A DNA stretch of 64,000 bases from Fictibacillus terranigra (GTDB lineage: Bacteria > Bacillota > Bacilli > Bacillales > Fictibacillaceae), in contig NZ_JAUHLN010000002.1 of the NCBI RefSeq assembly GCF_030412265.1, positions 186,001-250,000 of the forward strand. Reading direction: 5' to 3'. The translations under genes were made by a program, and so were the position numbers. Numbering within the stretch: position 1 is the first letter of the stretch; the number at the start of each line of letters is the position of its first letter. Of the stretch, positions 51,976-61,682 are shown piece after piece. The notes beneath the pieces are model-generated. The model worked only from the letters and a program-made list of their open reading frames with translations. It had not been told where the DNA came from and searched no databases.

Positions 51976-52794
51976 CTACCTAAGAAATCGATTCATGTTT
52001 CGTCCAAAATATATTTCTTCCATCTCCTCTGTAATTCTTTTCGTTATGTCCGCTTGCTCCTGTTCGGTCAAAGTATCCCTTGTATAACCGAATAAGTAGT
52101 TATTAAGGTCAAATTTTTTCAGCTTGCATTTTGTATGAAAAATATTTTCCTGATAGATGTTGGTGTCAATCATATCAAATTCATTTTTAAAATCTTCACG
52201 GATAAAATTTTGTATGGAAGAAATATCATGATCAATAAAAAGCTTTTGTCCATTTATATCTCTCGTGAACCCTCTCACCCGATAGTCCACCGTCATTATG
52301 TCTGTATCAAATGACTCAATGAGGTGGTTTAATGCTTTTAACGGAGAAATTTCCCCACAAGTTGAAACATCAATATCCGCTCTGAAGGTGCTGATTCCTT
52401 CGTCCGGATGATACTCGGGATACGTATGGACGGTCAAATGGCTTTTATCGAGCTGCATAACCACAGATTCCGGCATGGCGGCCGGCGTCTCTTCTATGTT
52501 TTCTGTCGGCACTTCCACAACAGGGCCTTCAGAAACTAATAATGTAACACTGGCACCTTGGGGAACATAATCCTGTTTGGCGATATTGAGCACATGCGCG
52601 CCAATCGTATCCGACACTTTCTGAAGAATCCCGGTTAATCGCTCCGCGCTGTACTCTTCATCAATATACGCGATATAGGCTTCCCGCTCTTTCCTTGTTT
52701 TCGTATAACAGATATCGTACATATTAAAGCTTAATGACTTGGTCAGATTATTAAAACCGTGCAATTGAATACGCTGCTTTTGTGTACCGCTCAT
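51976..52794 (-). CDS. speD: S-adenosylmethionine decarboxylase proenzyme, E. coli type
   Basis: Makes decarboxylated AdoMet for spermidine synthesis; self-cleaves before a serine to form the pyruvoyl group. Length of 272 residues and the segment [17 protein letters not shown] identify the long proteobacterial-type (1a) enzyme rather than the short form found as B. subtilis SpeD; cleavage lies between K and S. N-terminal [20 protein letters not shown] is also typical. No spermidine synthase adjoins. Terminator to the left is not obvious on this strand. Confidence 0.92.
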   Translation of the reverse strand: MSGTQKQRIQLHGFNNLTKSLSFNMYDICYTKTRKEREAYIAYIDEEYSAERLTGILQKVSDTIGAHVLNIAKQDYVPQGASVTLLVSEGPVVEVPTENIEETPAAMPESVVMQLDKSHLTVHTYPEYHPDEGISTFRADIDVSTCGEISPLKALNHLIESFDTDIMTVDYRVRGFTRDINGQKLFIDHDISSIQNFIREDFKNEFDMIDTNIYQENIFHTKCKLKKFDLNNYLFGYTRDTLTEQEQADITKRITEEMEEIYFGRNMNRFLR

Positions 52795-52876
52795 GAATGA
52801 TTTCCCCTTATTAGCAAAGTATGGTCATGAAAATTTTACTCCATCAAATATTGTTAAGATACCCTCCATTCGGCAT

Positions 52877-52907
52877 AAAAAAACAGTCCTATTGTAAATA
52901 AGACTGT
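52877..52907 (-). terminator. Terminator of the glutaminase gene
   Basis: ACAGTC and GACTGT close a stem with a partly paired centre; T7 follows on the minus strand. 13 bases past the glsA stop. Confidence 0.7.
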
Positions 52908-52919
52908 AAATAGATGATT

Positions 52920-53849
52920 TTAAAACATACTTAGATCGTATCGTTTAGACAGCATTTCCAGAATTTTAAGGCCGGCAATGCTGTTTCCTTTCTCATCCAG
53001 GGCTGCACCAAAGATCCCGATGCCGAAACGGTTGGGAACAGCACCCATTATCCCACCTGAAACACCGCTTTTTGCAGGTATTCCAACTCTTACGGCAAAT
53101 TCACCCGAAGCATTGTACATGCCGCAAGTCACCATCAACGTCTTGCAGATCCTGGCGATCTGTGTGGGGATCAACCGTTTATTCGTTAAAGGTTCAACGC
53201 CGTCCAGAGCCAGGACAAGGCCTATTCTGGCTAAATCGAGGCAATTCATTTCGATGGCGCATTGCTTCGTATAGAGATCGATAAGCTCTTCTACGTCTTC
53301 ATTGATGATGCCATGCTGTTTCATAAAATAACAAAGAGACCGGTTTAAATGAGCAGTTTCAAACTCTGATACAGCAACTTCTTCACAAAAAGTGATCAAA
53401 GGATTCCCGGCCAGCTTCCTGACAAATTGAAGAAGACGATTAAACCGGTCATCTGCAGAAACGCCTTTGATCATGTGAGTAACAACGAGTGCTCCTGCAT
53501 TGATCATGGGATTAAGCGGTTTGGCAGGTTTGCTGATCTCCAGCTTTACAATGGAATTGAAGGGATCTCCAGTAGGCTCATACCCGATTTTGCAGAATAC
53601 TTCTTCTTCGCCGCAGTCCAATAATGCAAGGGCGAGAGCCAGCACTTTTGAAATGCTTTGAAGCGTTATCTTCAATTTTACATCTCCCGCGGATAAACAA
53701 GTGCCATCCGGATGATAGATAGCGACAGATAAGTCATCAGGATCAGCTTTTTTTAATGCGGGGATGTAATCAGCTACTTTTCCGAACTTCGTATAGCCCT
53801 TGGCTTCTAATACTAATTGATTAAGCTCTTCACTCGAACGACAAGTCAT
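52920..53849 (-). CDS. glsA: Glutaminase
   Basis: Hydrolyses glutamine to glutamate and ammonia. Serine-dependent beta-lactamase-like fold, 309 residues. Catalytic Ser-x-x-Lys in [10 protein letters not shown], further active-site segments [21 protein letters not shown] and [15 protein letters not shown]. The frame opens at 53915, but the ATG at 53849 follows GGAGAA and gives the normal N-terminus ([11 protein letters not shown]), matching the usual 309-310 residues. Confidence 0.95.
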   Translation of the reverse strand: MTCRSSEELNQLVLEAKGYTKFGKVADYIPALKKADPDDLSVAIYHPDGTCLSAGDVKLKITLQSISKVLALALALLDCGEEEVFCKIGYEPTGDPFNSIVKLEISKPAKPLNPMINAGALVVTHMIKGVSADDRFNRLLQFVRKLAGNPLITFCEEVAVSEFETAHLNRSLCYFMKQHGIINEDVEELIDLYTKQCAIEMNCLDLARIGLVLALDGVEPLTNKRLIPTQIARICKTLMVTCGMYNASGEFAVRVGIPAKSGVSGGIMGAVPNRFGIGIFGAALDEKGNSIAGLKILEMLSKRYDLSMF

Positions 53850-53944
53850 GGCAGTTCTCCGGTTGTTCAACATATGGATAGTTTGAGCAATCCAATGCCG
53901 AATCATACTGATCATAGTTCTTCAAAAGAATTTATCGTGTTTGA

Positions 53945-54799
53945 TTAACCTCTTGCTAATTCCATTAACGTACCAGAAGGATCTTTTACAAACAGAGATT
54001 CATCAAGCTGCTGTACACCGTATCCTAAATTTCTCAGCCGGGCGCCAGCTTCATCTCTTGCTTCTGATGAGGGATATACCACTGTAAACTGTTTCAGTCC
54101 GGCATGATGTTCATCAGGAGCAGGAGCCCCCTGGCCGTTCCAGATGTTTAATCCGAGATGGTGGTGATACCCGCCGGTTGAGATAAATAATGCATGGTTG
54201 CTGTAGCGGAGAACAACTTCGAAACCTAAACCTTCACAATAAAACATTTCCGCTTCCTGTAAATTAGAAACGTGCAAATGCAGGTGGCCCATGATGGTCT
54301 CTTTTGGGAGCCCGTCAAATGATGATCCTGCGCTCTCAACCAGCAACCCTTTAGAATCAAGCGGCTCTGTGGTCATCACCACTTGTCCATTCTCCCATTT
54401 CCATTCTTCTGCATCACGGTCGGCATATATTTCAATTCCGTTCCCATCGGGATCCGCCAAATATAATGCTTCACTAACAAGATGGTCTGATGCCCCCTGA
54501 AGCGGATAGCCAATACTAATGAAATGCCGCAGGACTTTGGCCAGCTCTTTTCGGTTTGGGACGAGCAGTGCAAAGTGATACAATCCTGACGTCCGCGGCT
54601 GTTTCGGTTTTGCATTCTCCGGCTGTACCACCGACAATATTGACTTTAGGCCATCCAATGTTAAGAAGACGGCTCCTTCTTCTTCCTTAAGTACTGAAAA
54701 TCCTAATATGCCTTTGTAAAAAGACAGTGATCGATCCAGATCCTCGACGATCAATTGAACGTGAGTTACAAATGTATGGGGACGTGTATGAAAGTTCAT
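53945..54799 (-). CDS. VOC-family dioxygenase, CatE/catechol-2,3-dioxygenase-like
   Basis: Two-domain vicinal-oxygen-chelate protein of 284 residues. Domain 1 starts VTHVQLIVEDLDRSLSFYKG (His ligand site), domain 2 MGHLHLHVSNLQEAEMFYCE; metal ligands H in GHLHLHV and in YHHHLGLNIW, E in LMELARG at the end. This fits the YfiE/CatE type extradiol dioxygenases of Bacillus. GGAG ribosome site. Monocistronic. Confidence 0.87.
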   Translation of the reverse strand: MNFHTRPHTFVTHVQLIVEDLDRSLSFYKGILGFSVLKEEEGAVFLTLDGLKSILSVVQPENAKPKQPRTSGLYHFALLVPNRKELAKVLRHFISIGYPLQGASDHLVSEALYLADPDGNGIEIYADRDAEEWKWENGQVVMTTEPLDSKGLLVESAGSSFDGLPKETIMGHLHLHVSNLQEAEMFYCEGLGFEVVLRYSNHALFISTGGYHHHLGLNIWNGQGAPAPDEHHAGLKQFTVVYPSSEARDEAGARLRNLGYGVQQLDESLFVKDPSGTLMELARG

Positions 54800-54883
54800 T
54801 CTATATGCTCCTTTATGTTTTGTAAGTAACTATTATTATATAATTAAAAGGAAATATCAAGTGATAAATGGATTTTTCCACCA

Positions 54884-55190
54884 TTAATATGCATTATTAA
54901 GAGATTCTTCATCCTCCGGATTATTAATCACTACTTTCACGGGGTACACCAGCATCAGGAATTTTCCCAATCCAAGTTTACGATAGGAAGGCAGGATACA
55001 AATATCAATAACATATAATGTTGTGCCGATCGGATCATGATTCCGAATATATCCATGACCTGTTACTTGTTCCACCTACAATATCACCATCCAGTTCAAT
55101 CCATAGCGCACCTTCTCAAAAATCCCCTAATAACTTCTCCCTGTTCCACCAGAGCTCTTCAGGAAATGGAAAGCTTAAATGAAAATCACG
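54884..55190 (-). pseudogene. GNAT-family acetyltransferase relic
   Basis: Joined minus-strand frames read FPFPEELWWNREKLLGDF, stop (TGA), EGALWIELDGDIVGG, a frame change, then GHGYIRNHDPIGTTLYVIDI and CILPSYRKLGLGKFLM, the acetyl-CoA-binding R/Q-x-x-G-x-G/A region. It ends with a nonsense tail. At least one stop and one frameshift; decayed. Confidence 0.6.
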
Positions 55191-55310
55191 CTAATTTTTG
55201 GTGATAGATGGAAATCCTCAACTCCCTTTTTAGATGTAAAAACGTCATATAAGACAATGAAGAATCGCTCTGGTACACTTGAACTACATTAAGCAAAATG
55301 GGAGGCTGTC

Positions 55311-56315
55311 ATGAACGCACTTGTACATAAAGAGCAAAAAGGACTTACTGGACTTGTTTATACTCAATTCGATGAAGTCGCACCAAAACCTGGAGAAGTT
55401 AGAATTAAATTAGTAACTTCAGGATTGAATCACCGCGATCTGTTTGTGATGGAAAGACACCAGCCAACCGATCCTCCTTTAATCATCGGATCAGACGGAG
55501 CTGGAATTGTCGAAGCTCTTGGAGAAGGGGTAGACAATGTGAACGTGGGTGATGAGGTTATCATAAACCCGGGCCTTGGCTGGAAAGAAAAAAGCGACGG
55601 ACCACCGGAAGGTTTTGAAATACTCGGTCTTCCCTTTCACGGAACGTTTGCTGAAAAAGTTACCGTTCCCGCTGAAAACGCCGTGCCAAAGCCGGCCTAT
55701 TTATCCTGGGAAGAAGCAGGGGTAATGTCTTTAGCAGCCTTAACGGCATACAGGGCCCTTTTTACCCGGGGCAGACTGAAAGAACATCAAAAGGTGCTTA
55801 TCCCTGGGATAGGCAGCGGTGTGGCTACCTTCCTTCTCCAATTTGCAAAAGCAGTTAACGCGGAAGTATATGTGACTTCCCGGTCGGCAGAAAAAGGACA
55901 AAGAGCAAAAGAGCTAGGGGCGGTACAGGCAATTAACAGCAATGACGACTGGAGCGCTCAGCTAAACAACCAAAAGATGGATCTTGTCATCGAAAGTGTA
56001 GGTGCGGCAACTTTTAATAAGTCATTGGATCAGCTGCGTACAGGAGGCACTATCGTCACATTCGGTGCATCGGCCGGTGACCGGATAGAGTTTGATTTAA
56101 GGAAGTTTTTCTACGGACAGTACAGCTTTTTCGGCAGTACCATGGGGAGCAGCGAAGAATTTACAGAAATGATCCAGTTTACTGAAAAACATCAAATCAG
56201 GCCGATCGTTGATAAAATGTTCGAGTTGCATCAATTTAAAGGCGCATTTGAACGGTTGAATAATGCGGAACAATTCGGAAAGATAGGATTTAGAATCAGC
56301 AGCGAATCACATTAA
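55311..56315 (+). CDS. Zinc-less medium-chain dehydrogenase/reductase, YogA-like
   Basis: MDR-superfamily oxidoreductase of 334 residues similar to B. subtilis YogA. GroES-like domain (SGLNHRDLFVME, IIGSDGAGIVEALGEG) and Rossmann domain (LIPGIGSGVATFLLQFAK). The structural-zinc cysteines of alcohol dehydrogenases are absent, so a quinone or enoyl reductase-like activity is more probable. GGGAGG ribosome site. Monocistronic. Confidence 0.88.
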   Translation: MNALVHKEQKGLTGLVYTQFDEVAPKPGEVRIKLVTSGLNHRDLFVMERHQPTDPPLIIGSDGAGIVEALGEGVDNVNVGDEVIINPGLGWKEKSDGPPEGFEILGLPFHGTFAEKVTVPAENAVPKPAYLSWEEAGVMSLAALTAYRALFTRGRLKEHQKVLIPGIGSGVATFLLQFAKAVNAEVYVTSRSAEKGQRAKELGAVQAINSNDDWSAQLNNQKMDLVIESVGAATFNKSLDQLRTGGTIVTFGASAGDRIEFDLRKFFYGQYSFFGSTMGSSEEFTEMIQFTEKHQIRPIVDKMFELHQFKGAFERLNNAEQFGKIGFRISSESH

Positions 56316-56319
56316 AAAA

Positions 56320-56350
56320 GAAGCTCCGGATTTTTCCGGGGCTTCTTTTT
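56320..56350 (+). terminator. Terminator of the YogA-like gene
   Basis: GAAGCTCCGGA and TCCGGGGCTTC, 11-bp stem with one G-T pair, then TTTTT. Confidence 0.88.
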
Positions 56351-56362
56351 GTTAACCGTCTT

Positions 56363-57070
56363 CTATTGGAAACCTACCTGGTGTATTGATGGTGGCCTGC
56401 CAGAGAGGGTCAGGTATGATTCAGAGGCCCTTCCTTCTTCGATCTTTTGAACCCAATCAGGATCAATGATCAATTCTCTTCCCAACGCGATAAAAAGGCA
56501 AACCGATTTTATCGCTTTTAACGCTTCCTCTGCTGTATAAATGGATCCGACTCCAATCACAGAACCTGTTTACCGGCTCGTTCCTGGATGATCTCGATAC
56601 GCGGCCGAATATCGTCTACTCCCCTTCGTGGCACAGACCAGAAATCCATGAATCGAGCTTCCTTTTAACGAGTTCATCCACTAAAACTAAAGTTTCGTCC
56701 ATCGTAATCCCAGGTGTTTCAGGCTCATCAGGTGAAAATCTGTAGCCCACAAGGAACGGCTCCTTGGCATACATCTGGACAGCCTGTTTCACTTCATCGA
56801 TGACTGCCATCGGGAAAGCCAGCCTTTTTCCACACTTCCCGCCATTGGTCCTCCCTTTGGTTAGAATGCGGTGAAAAGAACTGAATTAAATATCCGTTTG
56901 CTCCATGGATTTAAATTCCAACGAACCCTGCTTCAATCGCTCTTCTTGCGGATTCTTCAAAGTCCGGGATGATGTCTTTGATCCGGGCTGAACATACTTT
57001 ACGAGGCACAGGCTGTTCACCAGTGGGTGTCTTTTGTTCCGGAGGGACAGCACTGGCACTCACTACTAAG
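56363..57070 (-). pseudogene. Old-yellow-enzyme (NADH:flavin oxidoreductase) relic
   Basis: Reconstructed across frames on the minus strand: VVSASAVPPEQKTP, FEESARRAIEAGFVGI, stop, IHGANGYLIQFFSPHSNQRE, then a frameshift to MAVIDEVKQAVQMYAKEP and ITMDETLVLVDELVKRKL, another to MDFWSVPRRG and IRPRIEIIQERAGKQVL, and another to GVGSIYTAEEALKAI and ALGRELIIDPDWVQKI. This order matches YqjM-type enzymes; the first 120 or so residues, which begin the FMN site, are absent. Multiple lesions show long decay. Confidence 0.8.
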
Positions 57071-57224
57071 CCTCTAATAATTTTTGTATTTGTCGTTCAT
57101 TTTCCTGCTCTTTTTTGCTTCCTTTTCGCAGCTAGAATTACATGACTTTGTATGCCTTTCCTATTTCGTGAAATACTAAAAACGTTTTAAGAAAATCAAC
57201 TAAAGATGAAAAGGAGAAGTCTCA
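57071..57224. other. Intergenic stretch upstream of the CAP-domain lipoprotein gene
   Basis: AT-rich; ends with the AAAAGGAG ribosome site of the next gene. No gene or clear promoter pair seen. Confidence 0.3.
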
Positions 57225-57917
57225 GTGAGAAAAGTATTTCCAATAATGATGGCCTTCTTATTTATTCTTGTTTTCAGCAGCGGATGCAATAATATGAAGA
57301 AGAATGAGCTTGGCCAAGATCAACCGCATAAAAGAATGGCAAATAAAAATTTAATGAAGACAGGAAATGGATACCTGACAAAAGAAAACATACCCTACCA
57401 ATCGAAAGCGGGGCACAAGAACGAAAAAGCCCAAAGACAAAACATTTCCTACAACAATCCGGATATGACCATGGACAACAACCCGAACCTTAATGGAACG
57501 GTGCCTCCGGCGGCCCCTCCTTCTGGAAATCAGGGATACAGCCAGGAGATGATCCAGAAAGTTGTAGATCTGACGAATCAGGAACGAAGAAAACATGGGC
57601 TTTCCGATTTAGAGTGGGACCCTTCATTAACCAACATGGCGCAAGTCAAAGCGAACGATATGGAGAAAAATGATTACTTCTCCCATAACAGTCCCACACA
57701 TGGGTCCCCATTCGACCAAATGGAGAAAATGGATATTTCGTACAGTTCTGCCGGAGAGAATATTGCTGTCGGCCAGCAGTCCCCTGAACAAGTGGTCAAT
57801 GACTGGATGAACAGCGAAGGACACCGGAAGAACATCCTGAATCCAGATTATACACATATAGGTATCGGTTACACGGATAATGAGGATTTTTGGACACAGG
57901 AGTTTATAAAAAAATAA
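57225..57917 (+). CDS. CAP/SCP-domain lipoprotein (YkwD-like)
   Basis: Extracellular membrane-anchored protein of 230 residues. Starts at GTG (AAAAGGAG 8 bases before). Type II signal peptide AFLFILVFSSGC with cysteine at residue 21. A low-complexity Asn/Lys/Gln linker (about 22-105) leads to the CAP domain (108-230): VVDLTNQERRKHGLSDLEWD, SHNSPTHGSPFDQM, AGENIAVGQ, VVNDWMNSEGHRKNILNPDY. Similar to spore-associated YkwD/SafA-type proteins; function in Bacillus not established. Confidence 0.9.
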   Translation: MRKVFPIMMAFLFILVFSSGCNNMKKNELGQDQPHKRMANKNLMKTGNGYLTKENIPYQSKAGHKNEKAQRQNISYNNPDMTMDNNPNLNGTVPPAAPPSGNQGYSQEMIQKVVDLTNQERRKHGLSDLEWDPSLTNMAQVKANDMEKNDYFSHNSPTHGSPFDQMEKMDISYSSAGENIAVGQQSPEQVVNDWMNSEGHRKNILNPDYTHIGIGYTDNEDFWTQEFIKK

Positions 57918-57918
57918 A

Positions 57919-57946
57919 TAAAAGAACAGCCCATCGGCTGTTCTTT
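57919..57946. terminator. Bidirectional terminator between CAP and YukJ-like genes
   Basis: AAAGAACAGC, 6-base loop, GCTGTTCTTT with A- and T-runs on both sides; convergent genes at 57225 and 57949 share it. Confidence 0.88.
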
Positions 57947-57948
57947 TA

Positions 57949-58644
57949 TTACGAAGACGTTTGGATTTTATCATCATGCCTGCACATTCTGGTGGGATAG
58001 CCTCGTTCATCTGTGCACCAGGACTGGGATAAGAAGGCAAGAAAGATCGCCGTCCACTGATCCTCGAATTGCAGGAACAATGAACCGTCGTGCCATGTTC
58101 CATTATCATCTGCCCAATCTCTCTCATTTGGCTTGTCTTCATTGCCCTGGTTCATGTGGATATTGTGCATCCCATTGGTCGGCTGAAAACCAAACACTTT
58201 ATCAGGCTGTGATTCCGGGCCAAATTTGGATCCATAAACATAGATTAATGCTTTTTCAGAAATCGCTCTCTGAACGTATTTATCAAGCATATCATTTAAA
58301 TCGTTGTCTGGTCCTGTTGCGTCGCTTGGCAGCGGTGTCATTAAAGAGGGTTCAAAGAGTCCGTCCCTGATGTAATCGATAGCTAGTTCCCTGTTTTCAT
58401 CCCCCAAAGCCAAATAGCTTTCAGGAAGCTGGGCTAATTTTTCGGTAAGGGATGAAGCAAAGTTTTCATTAACCAGGTATAAAACTTCGGAGTCTTCTGA
58501 GCTGGACATGACGTTAACTGCAATCCGATAATGCACGCTGTTTTCGTCCACCACATGAATCTGATAATGAGGAGTATCCAAATCCCTCTCCATTCGGGAC
58601 TCTATGACCTTTCCCTTCAGCAAGCCGTAATTTTTAACTGCCAT
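57949..58644 (-). CDS. YukJ-like protein (DUF2278)
   Basis: Protein of 231 residues of the YukJ/DUF2278 family. MAVKNYGLLKGKVIESRMER at the start and the segments HYRIAVNVMSSSEDSEVLY and IYVYGSKFGPESQPDKVFG are recognisable, with GMHNIHMNQGN in the middle of the C-terminal half. Cytosolic, function unknown. ATG 58644 follows GGGAGG; the longer frame to 58710 has no site. Confidence 0.85.
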   Translation of the reverse strand: MAVKNYGLLKGKVIESRMERDLDTPHYQIHVVDENSVHYRIAVNVMSSSEDSEVLYLVNENFASSLTEKLAQLPESYLALGDENRELAIDYIRDGLFEPSLMTPLPSDATGPDNDLNDMLDKYVQRAISEKALIYVYGSKFGPESQPDKVFGFQPTNGMHNIHMNQGNEDKPNERDWADDNGTWHDGSLFLQFEDQWTAIFLAFLSQSWCTDERGYPTRMCRHDDKIQTSS

Positions 58645-58732
58645 TGAGAAACCTCCCGCCTCTTGGGCTGTAAATTTAGATCTTTTAATCCTTCGCCAAT
58701 CTCCGTGCAATCCCTTTATTGATGAAACAAAT

Positions 58733-58762
58733 GCCAGCCTTACACGTATGTGTACGGCTGGC
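58733..58762 (-). terminator. Terminator of ppaC
   Basis: GCCAGCC and GGCTGGC close a stem (with further pairing inside) followed by ATTTGTTT on the minus strand; 11 bases past the stop. Confidence 0.65.
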
Positions 58763-58772
58763 TCTTTCCTTT

Positions 58773-59708
58773 TTATTGGATACGGCTGAATGCATCCGTT
58801 AAAACGGGAACGATCTGTTTCTTTCTGGATACTACACCTTTAAGTACCGCAGTATTATCTTGCAGGTTAACATTATAAGCTTCTTCGACAGCTCCAGCTT
58901 TGCTTCCGATAGCAAGTCCAGTTGAGTCGTTCGTTAAAATGTCAGTTACAACAAATAAGAACAGATCCAATCCTTTTTCTCGGACAACTTGGCTGATCTC
59001 ATCTTCAATTTCTGCTTTGCGTTCGAATACTTCGGCTGTATCAACCGTATTTACTTGTGCGATTTCGACTTTGCTGTCACCCATCTGAAATTCCTTGGCA
59101 TCCAGGGTGATAAGCTGGCTTACTGATTTGTCGCTTAAATCTGCACCAGCCTTTAGCATTTCCAAACCATAGCTTTCAGCATCTACGCCAGCGATCTCCG
59201 CAAGCTCCTTTGCTGCAGCAATATCTTGCTCTGTACAGGTTGGAGATTTAAATAGAAGGGAATCAGAAATAATGGCCGACAGCATAAGCCCGGCGATGTC
59301 TTTTTCCACAGGGATTCCATGCTCTTTGTACATTTTATTTAAGATGGTCGCTGTACAGCCTACAGGTTCAGCGCGGTAGTACAATGGATCACTAGTTTCA
59401 AAGTTTGCGATCCGGTGATGGTCAATGACTTCAAGCACGCGGACTTTATCGATATCAGATGCACTTTGCTGACGCTCATTGTGGTCGACAAGAATAACTT
59501 GGCTTGTTTCATTTGCTACGGTTTCTACCAGCCGAGGCTTGTCCGCTTTAAAATGCTCAAGCGCATACTGTGTTTCACCGTTTATTTCTCCTAAACGCAC
59601 AGGTTCTGCATTCAATCCCAGCTTCGTTTTGAGATCAGCATAGACGATTGCTGAGCAAATGGTATCGGTATCCGGGTTTTTGTGTCCAAAAATCAAAACT
59701 TTTTCCAT
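58773..59708 (-). CDS. ppaC: Manganese-dependent inorganic pyrophosphatase
   Basis: Family II (DHH) pyrophosphatase, 311 residues, hydrolysing pyrophosphate to drive biosynthesis. Metal ligands appear in order: [15 protein letters not shown] (H9, D13, D15 region), [22 protein letters not shown]-terminal [10 protein letters not shown] is the substrate-binding SRKKQ motif. AAGGAGA ribosome site. Single gene. Confidence 0.97.
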   Translation of the reverse strand: MEKVLIFGHKNPDTDTICSAIVYADLKTKLGLNAEPVRLGEINGETQYALEHFKADKPRLVETVANETSQVILVDHNERQQSASDIDKVRVLEVIDHHRIANFETSDPLYYRAEPVGCTATILNKMYKEHGIPVEKDIAGLMLSAIISDSLLFKSPTCTEQDIAAAKELAEIAGVDAESYGLEMLKAGADLSDKSVSQLITLDAKEFQMGDSKVEIAQVNTVDTAEVFERKAEIEDEISQVVREKGLDLFLFVVTDILTNDSTGLAIGSKAGAVEEAYNVNLQDNTAVLKGVVSRKKQIVPVLTDAFSRIQ

Positions 59709-59829
59709 AATCCTTCTCCTTTATCAACAAAATAAGTCTTTCCTTTTTCGCTTTTTATTTTAGCATTTACTCGCGTTTGGGTAAAACAGAACTTGTATAG
59801 GAGTTTAGTAGTGTTTCAAAATAATTCTA

Positions 59830-59862
59830 TAACAGTTGTTGACTATTTTTATCTGTTATAAT
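59830..59862 (+). promoter_or_regulatory. Probable SigA promoter of yhfH
   Basis: TATAAT (59857-59862) lies 38 bases before the ATG; TTGTTG about 15 bases upstream is a passable -35. Confidence 0.4.
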
Positions 59863-59899
59863 ACAATAAATTCAATTCAAAAACAGGAGGTAATGCTGA

Positions 59900-60028
59900 A
59901 TGTTGACGTTGGAATTTTATCGTAATTTACCAAAGAAGCAATGCCGGGAATGCGGAAAAACGATTGAGGAACAGCATGAATCATATGTTTATGAATGTGA
60001 AAGATGTATGGGAAAACATGAAGCATAG
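59900..60028 (+). CDS. yhfH: YhfH-family zinc-ribbon miniprotein
   Basis: Protein of 42 residues, too short for usual gene calling: MLTLEFYRNLPKKQCRECGK, then TIEEQHESYVYECERCMGKH. Two CxxC pairs (CREC, CERC) form a zinc ribbon, as in YhfH of Bacillus. The ATG at 59900 follows AGGAGGT with 8 bases; an earlier ATG in another frame ends after 10 codons. Function unknown. Confidence 0.85.
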   Translation: MLTLEFYRNLPKKQCRECGKTIEEQHESYVYECERCMGKHEA

Positions 60029-60060
60029 GTGATCGTCAATGAATAATTTAAGCAACAACT

Positions 60061-60097
60061 AATACCCTGTTTGCCGTGATTAGGTGAACAGGGTATT
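60061..60097 (+). terminator. Hairpin after yhfH
   Basis: AATACCCTGTT and AACAGGGTATT: 11-bp stem with a 15-base loop. No long T-run follows, so termination is plausible but not certain. Confidence 0.45.
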
Positions 60098-60143
60098 ATC
60101 TGTTATAAAACAGTTTCTTGACAACAAATTTGTTAGAGAAAAA

Positions 60144-60166
60144 CCGTCTCCCTTATGAGGAGACGG
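60144..60166 (-). terminator. Terminator of the glutamate synthase operon
   Basis: CCGTCTCC, 7-base loop, GGAGACGG, then TTTTTC on the minus strand; 18 bases past the stop at 60185. Confidence 0.85.
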
Positions 60167-60184
60167 CCTCTTAACCTGGATGAA

Positions 60185-61666
60185 TTATACCAACACTGTG
60201 CTTCCCATTAAATATTTATCGACTTCACGGGCGGCCTCTCTGCCTTCCTGGATCGCCCAAACAATTAAGCTCTGCCCTCTTCTGGCATCGCCAGCGGCAA
60301 ACACGCCATCAATATTGGTTCTATAATCTCCATGTTTGGCTGCAATTTTTTGGTTTTCGGTGTTGACGCCGAATTGCTGAAGCAGCGGCTGTTCAGGTCC
60401 TTCGAAACCAATCGCGATAAACACGAGCTGAGCTGGCCATACTTTTTCAGTGCCGGGAATTTCTTTCAGTTCGGGTTTTCCTTGTGCATTCACTGAATAT
60501 TGCATTTGAACCGTATGAAGCTCTTTTAAATTCCCTTCCTCATCAGCCACGATTTTTTTCGTTTGAACCGTATATTGCCGTGGATCTTCACCGAATTTTG
60601 CCTGTGCTTCTTCATATGCATAATCCATTGTAAAAACGTTAGGGAGTTCCGGCCACATGTTATCAGGTGTTCTGGCTTCGGGTAGTTTAGGATACTTTCC
60701 GAACTGTACGATGCTTCTGCATTCTTGCCGGAGAGCTGTTGCAACACAGTCTGCACCTGTGTCGCCTCCTCCAATTACGATTACATCCTTGTCTCTTGCA
60801 TCAATAAATTCTTCATCGGACGGATGCTGATTCAGGAGACGCTGTGTTGATTTTGTAAGATAGTCCATAGCGAAGTGGACACCATTCGCTTCGCGGCCTT
60901 CGAGATCCAGATCCCGTTGTTTTTGAGCACCGACACAAAGGATAACAGCATCATACTGATCTTTAAGTTCTTCGGAAGTGATGTCTTTTCCAATCTCCGT
61001 ATTCAGCACAAAGTCAATTCCTTCTTGAGAGAGTAATTGAATTCGGCGTTCTACGATCTCTTTTTCAAGCTTCATATTTGGAATGCCATACGTCAGCAAT
61101 CCTCCAGCGCGTTCTGCTCTTTCATAAATTGTGACAGAATGCCCGGCTTGGTTCAGCTGATCTGCGGCTGCCAAGCCTGCTGGGCCAGAGCCGACAACAG
61201 CAATCTTTTTGCCGGTTCGTTTGCCGGGGATCCGTGGTGTGATCCAGCCGTTCTCAAATCCTTTATCTATGATGGCCTGCTCGATGTTCTTAATGGTAAC
61301 GGCAGGTGACGAAATCTCCACTGTACATGATCCCTCGCAAGGAGCAGGACAGACTCTTCCGGTAAATTCGGGGAAATTATTTGTTTTTAGTAGCCGGTCA
61401 AGAGCTTCTCTCCATCTGCCCCGGAAAACCAGGTCGTTCCATTCAGGAATAAGGTTATGGATGGGACAACCGGAGGTCATCCCTCCGATCTCCATCCCAA
61501 TATGGCAAAACGGTGTTGCGCAATCCATGCACCTTGCACTTTGGCGGTGAAGAGTCTCCTCACTCATGGGTTCCGTGTGTTCTTTCCAATCTTTTAAGCG
61601 TGTGAGAGGATTCCGTTCTTTAGCTTCTTCTCTCGAGTATTCCATAAATCCTGTTGTTTTTCCCAT
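60185..61666 (-). CDS. gltD: Glutamate synthase small subunit (NADPH)
   Basis: Beta subunit (B. subtilis name GltB), 493 residues, feeding electrons from NADPH to the large subunit. N-terminal 4Fe-4S ligands in RCMDCATPFCHIGM, GCPIHNLIPEW and RVCPAPCEGSC; FAD site VVGSGPAGLAAADQL; NADPH site VIGGGDTGADCVATAL; closing AAGDARRGQSLIVWAIQEGREA. GAGGGGA ribosome site. Co-transcribed with the large subunit, 16 bases upstream. Confidence 0.96.
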   Translation of the reverse strand: MGKTTGFMEYSREEAKERNPLTRLKDWKEHTEPMSEETLHRQSARCMDCATPFCHIGMEIGGMTSGCPIHNLIPEWNDLVFRGRWREALDRLLKTNNFPEFTGRVCPAPCEGSCTVEISSPAVTIKNIEQAIIDKGFENGWITPRIPGKRTGKKIAVVGSGPAGLAAADQLNQAGHSVTIYERAERAGGLLTYGIPNMKLEKEIVERRIQLLSQEGIDFVLNTEIGKDITSEELKDQYDAVILCVGAQKQRDLDLEGREANGVHFAMDYLTKSTQRLLNQHPSDEEFIDARDKDVIVIGGGDTGADCVATALRQECRSIVQFGKYPKLPEARTPDNMWPELPNVFTMDYAYEEAQAKFGEDPRQYTVQTKKIVADEEGNLKELHTVQMQYSVNAQGKPELKEIPGTEKVWPAQLVFIAIGFEGPEQPLLQQFGVNTENQKIAAKHGDYRTNIDGVFAAGDARRGQSLIVWAIQEGREAAREVDKYLMGSTVLV

Positions 61667-61682
61667 TGGTCCTCTCCCCTTC

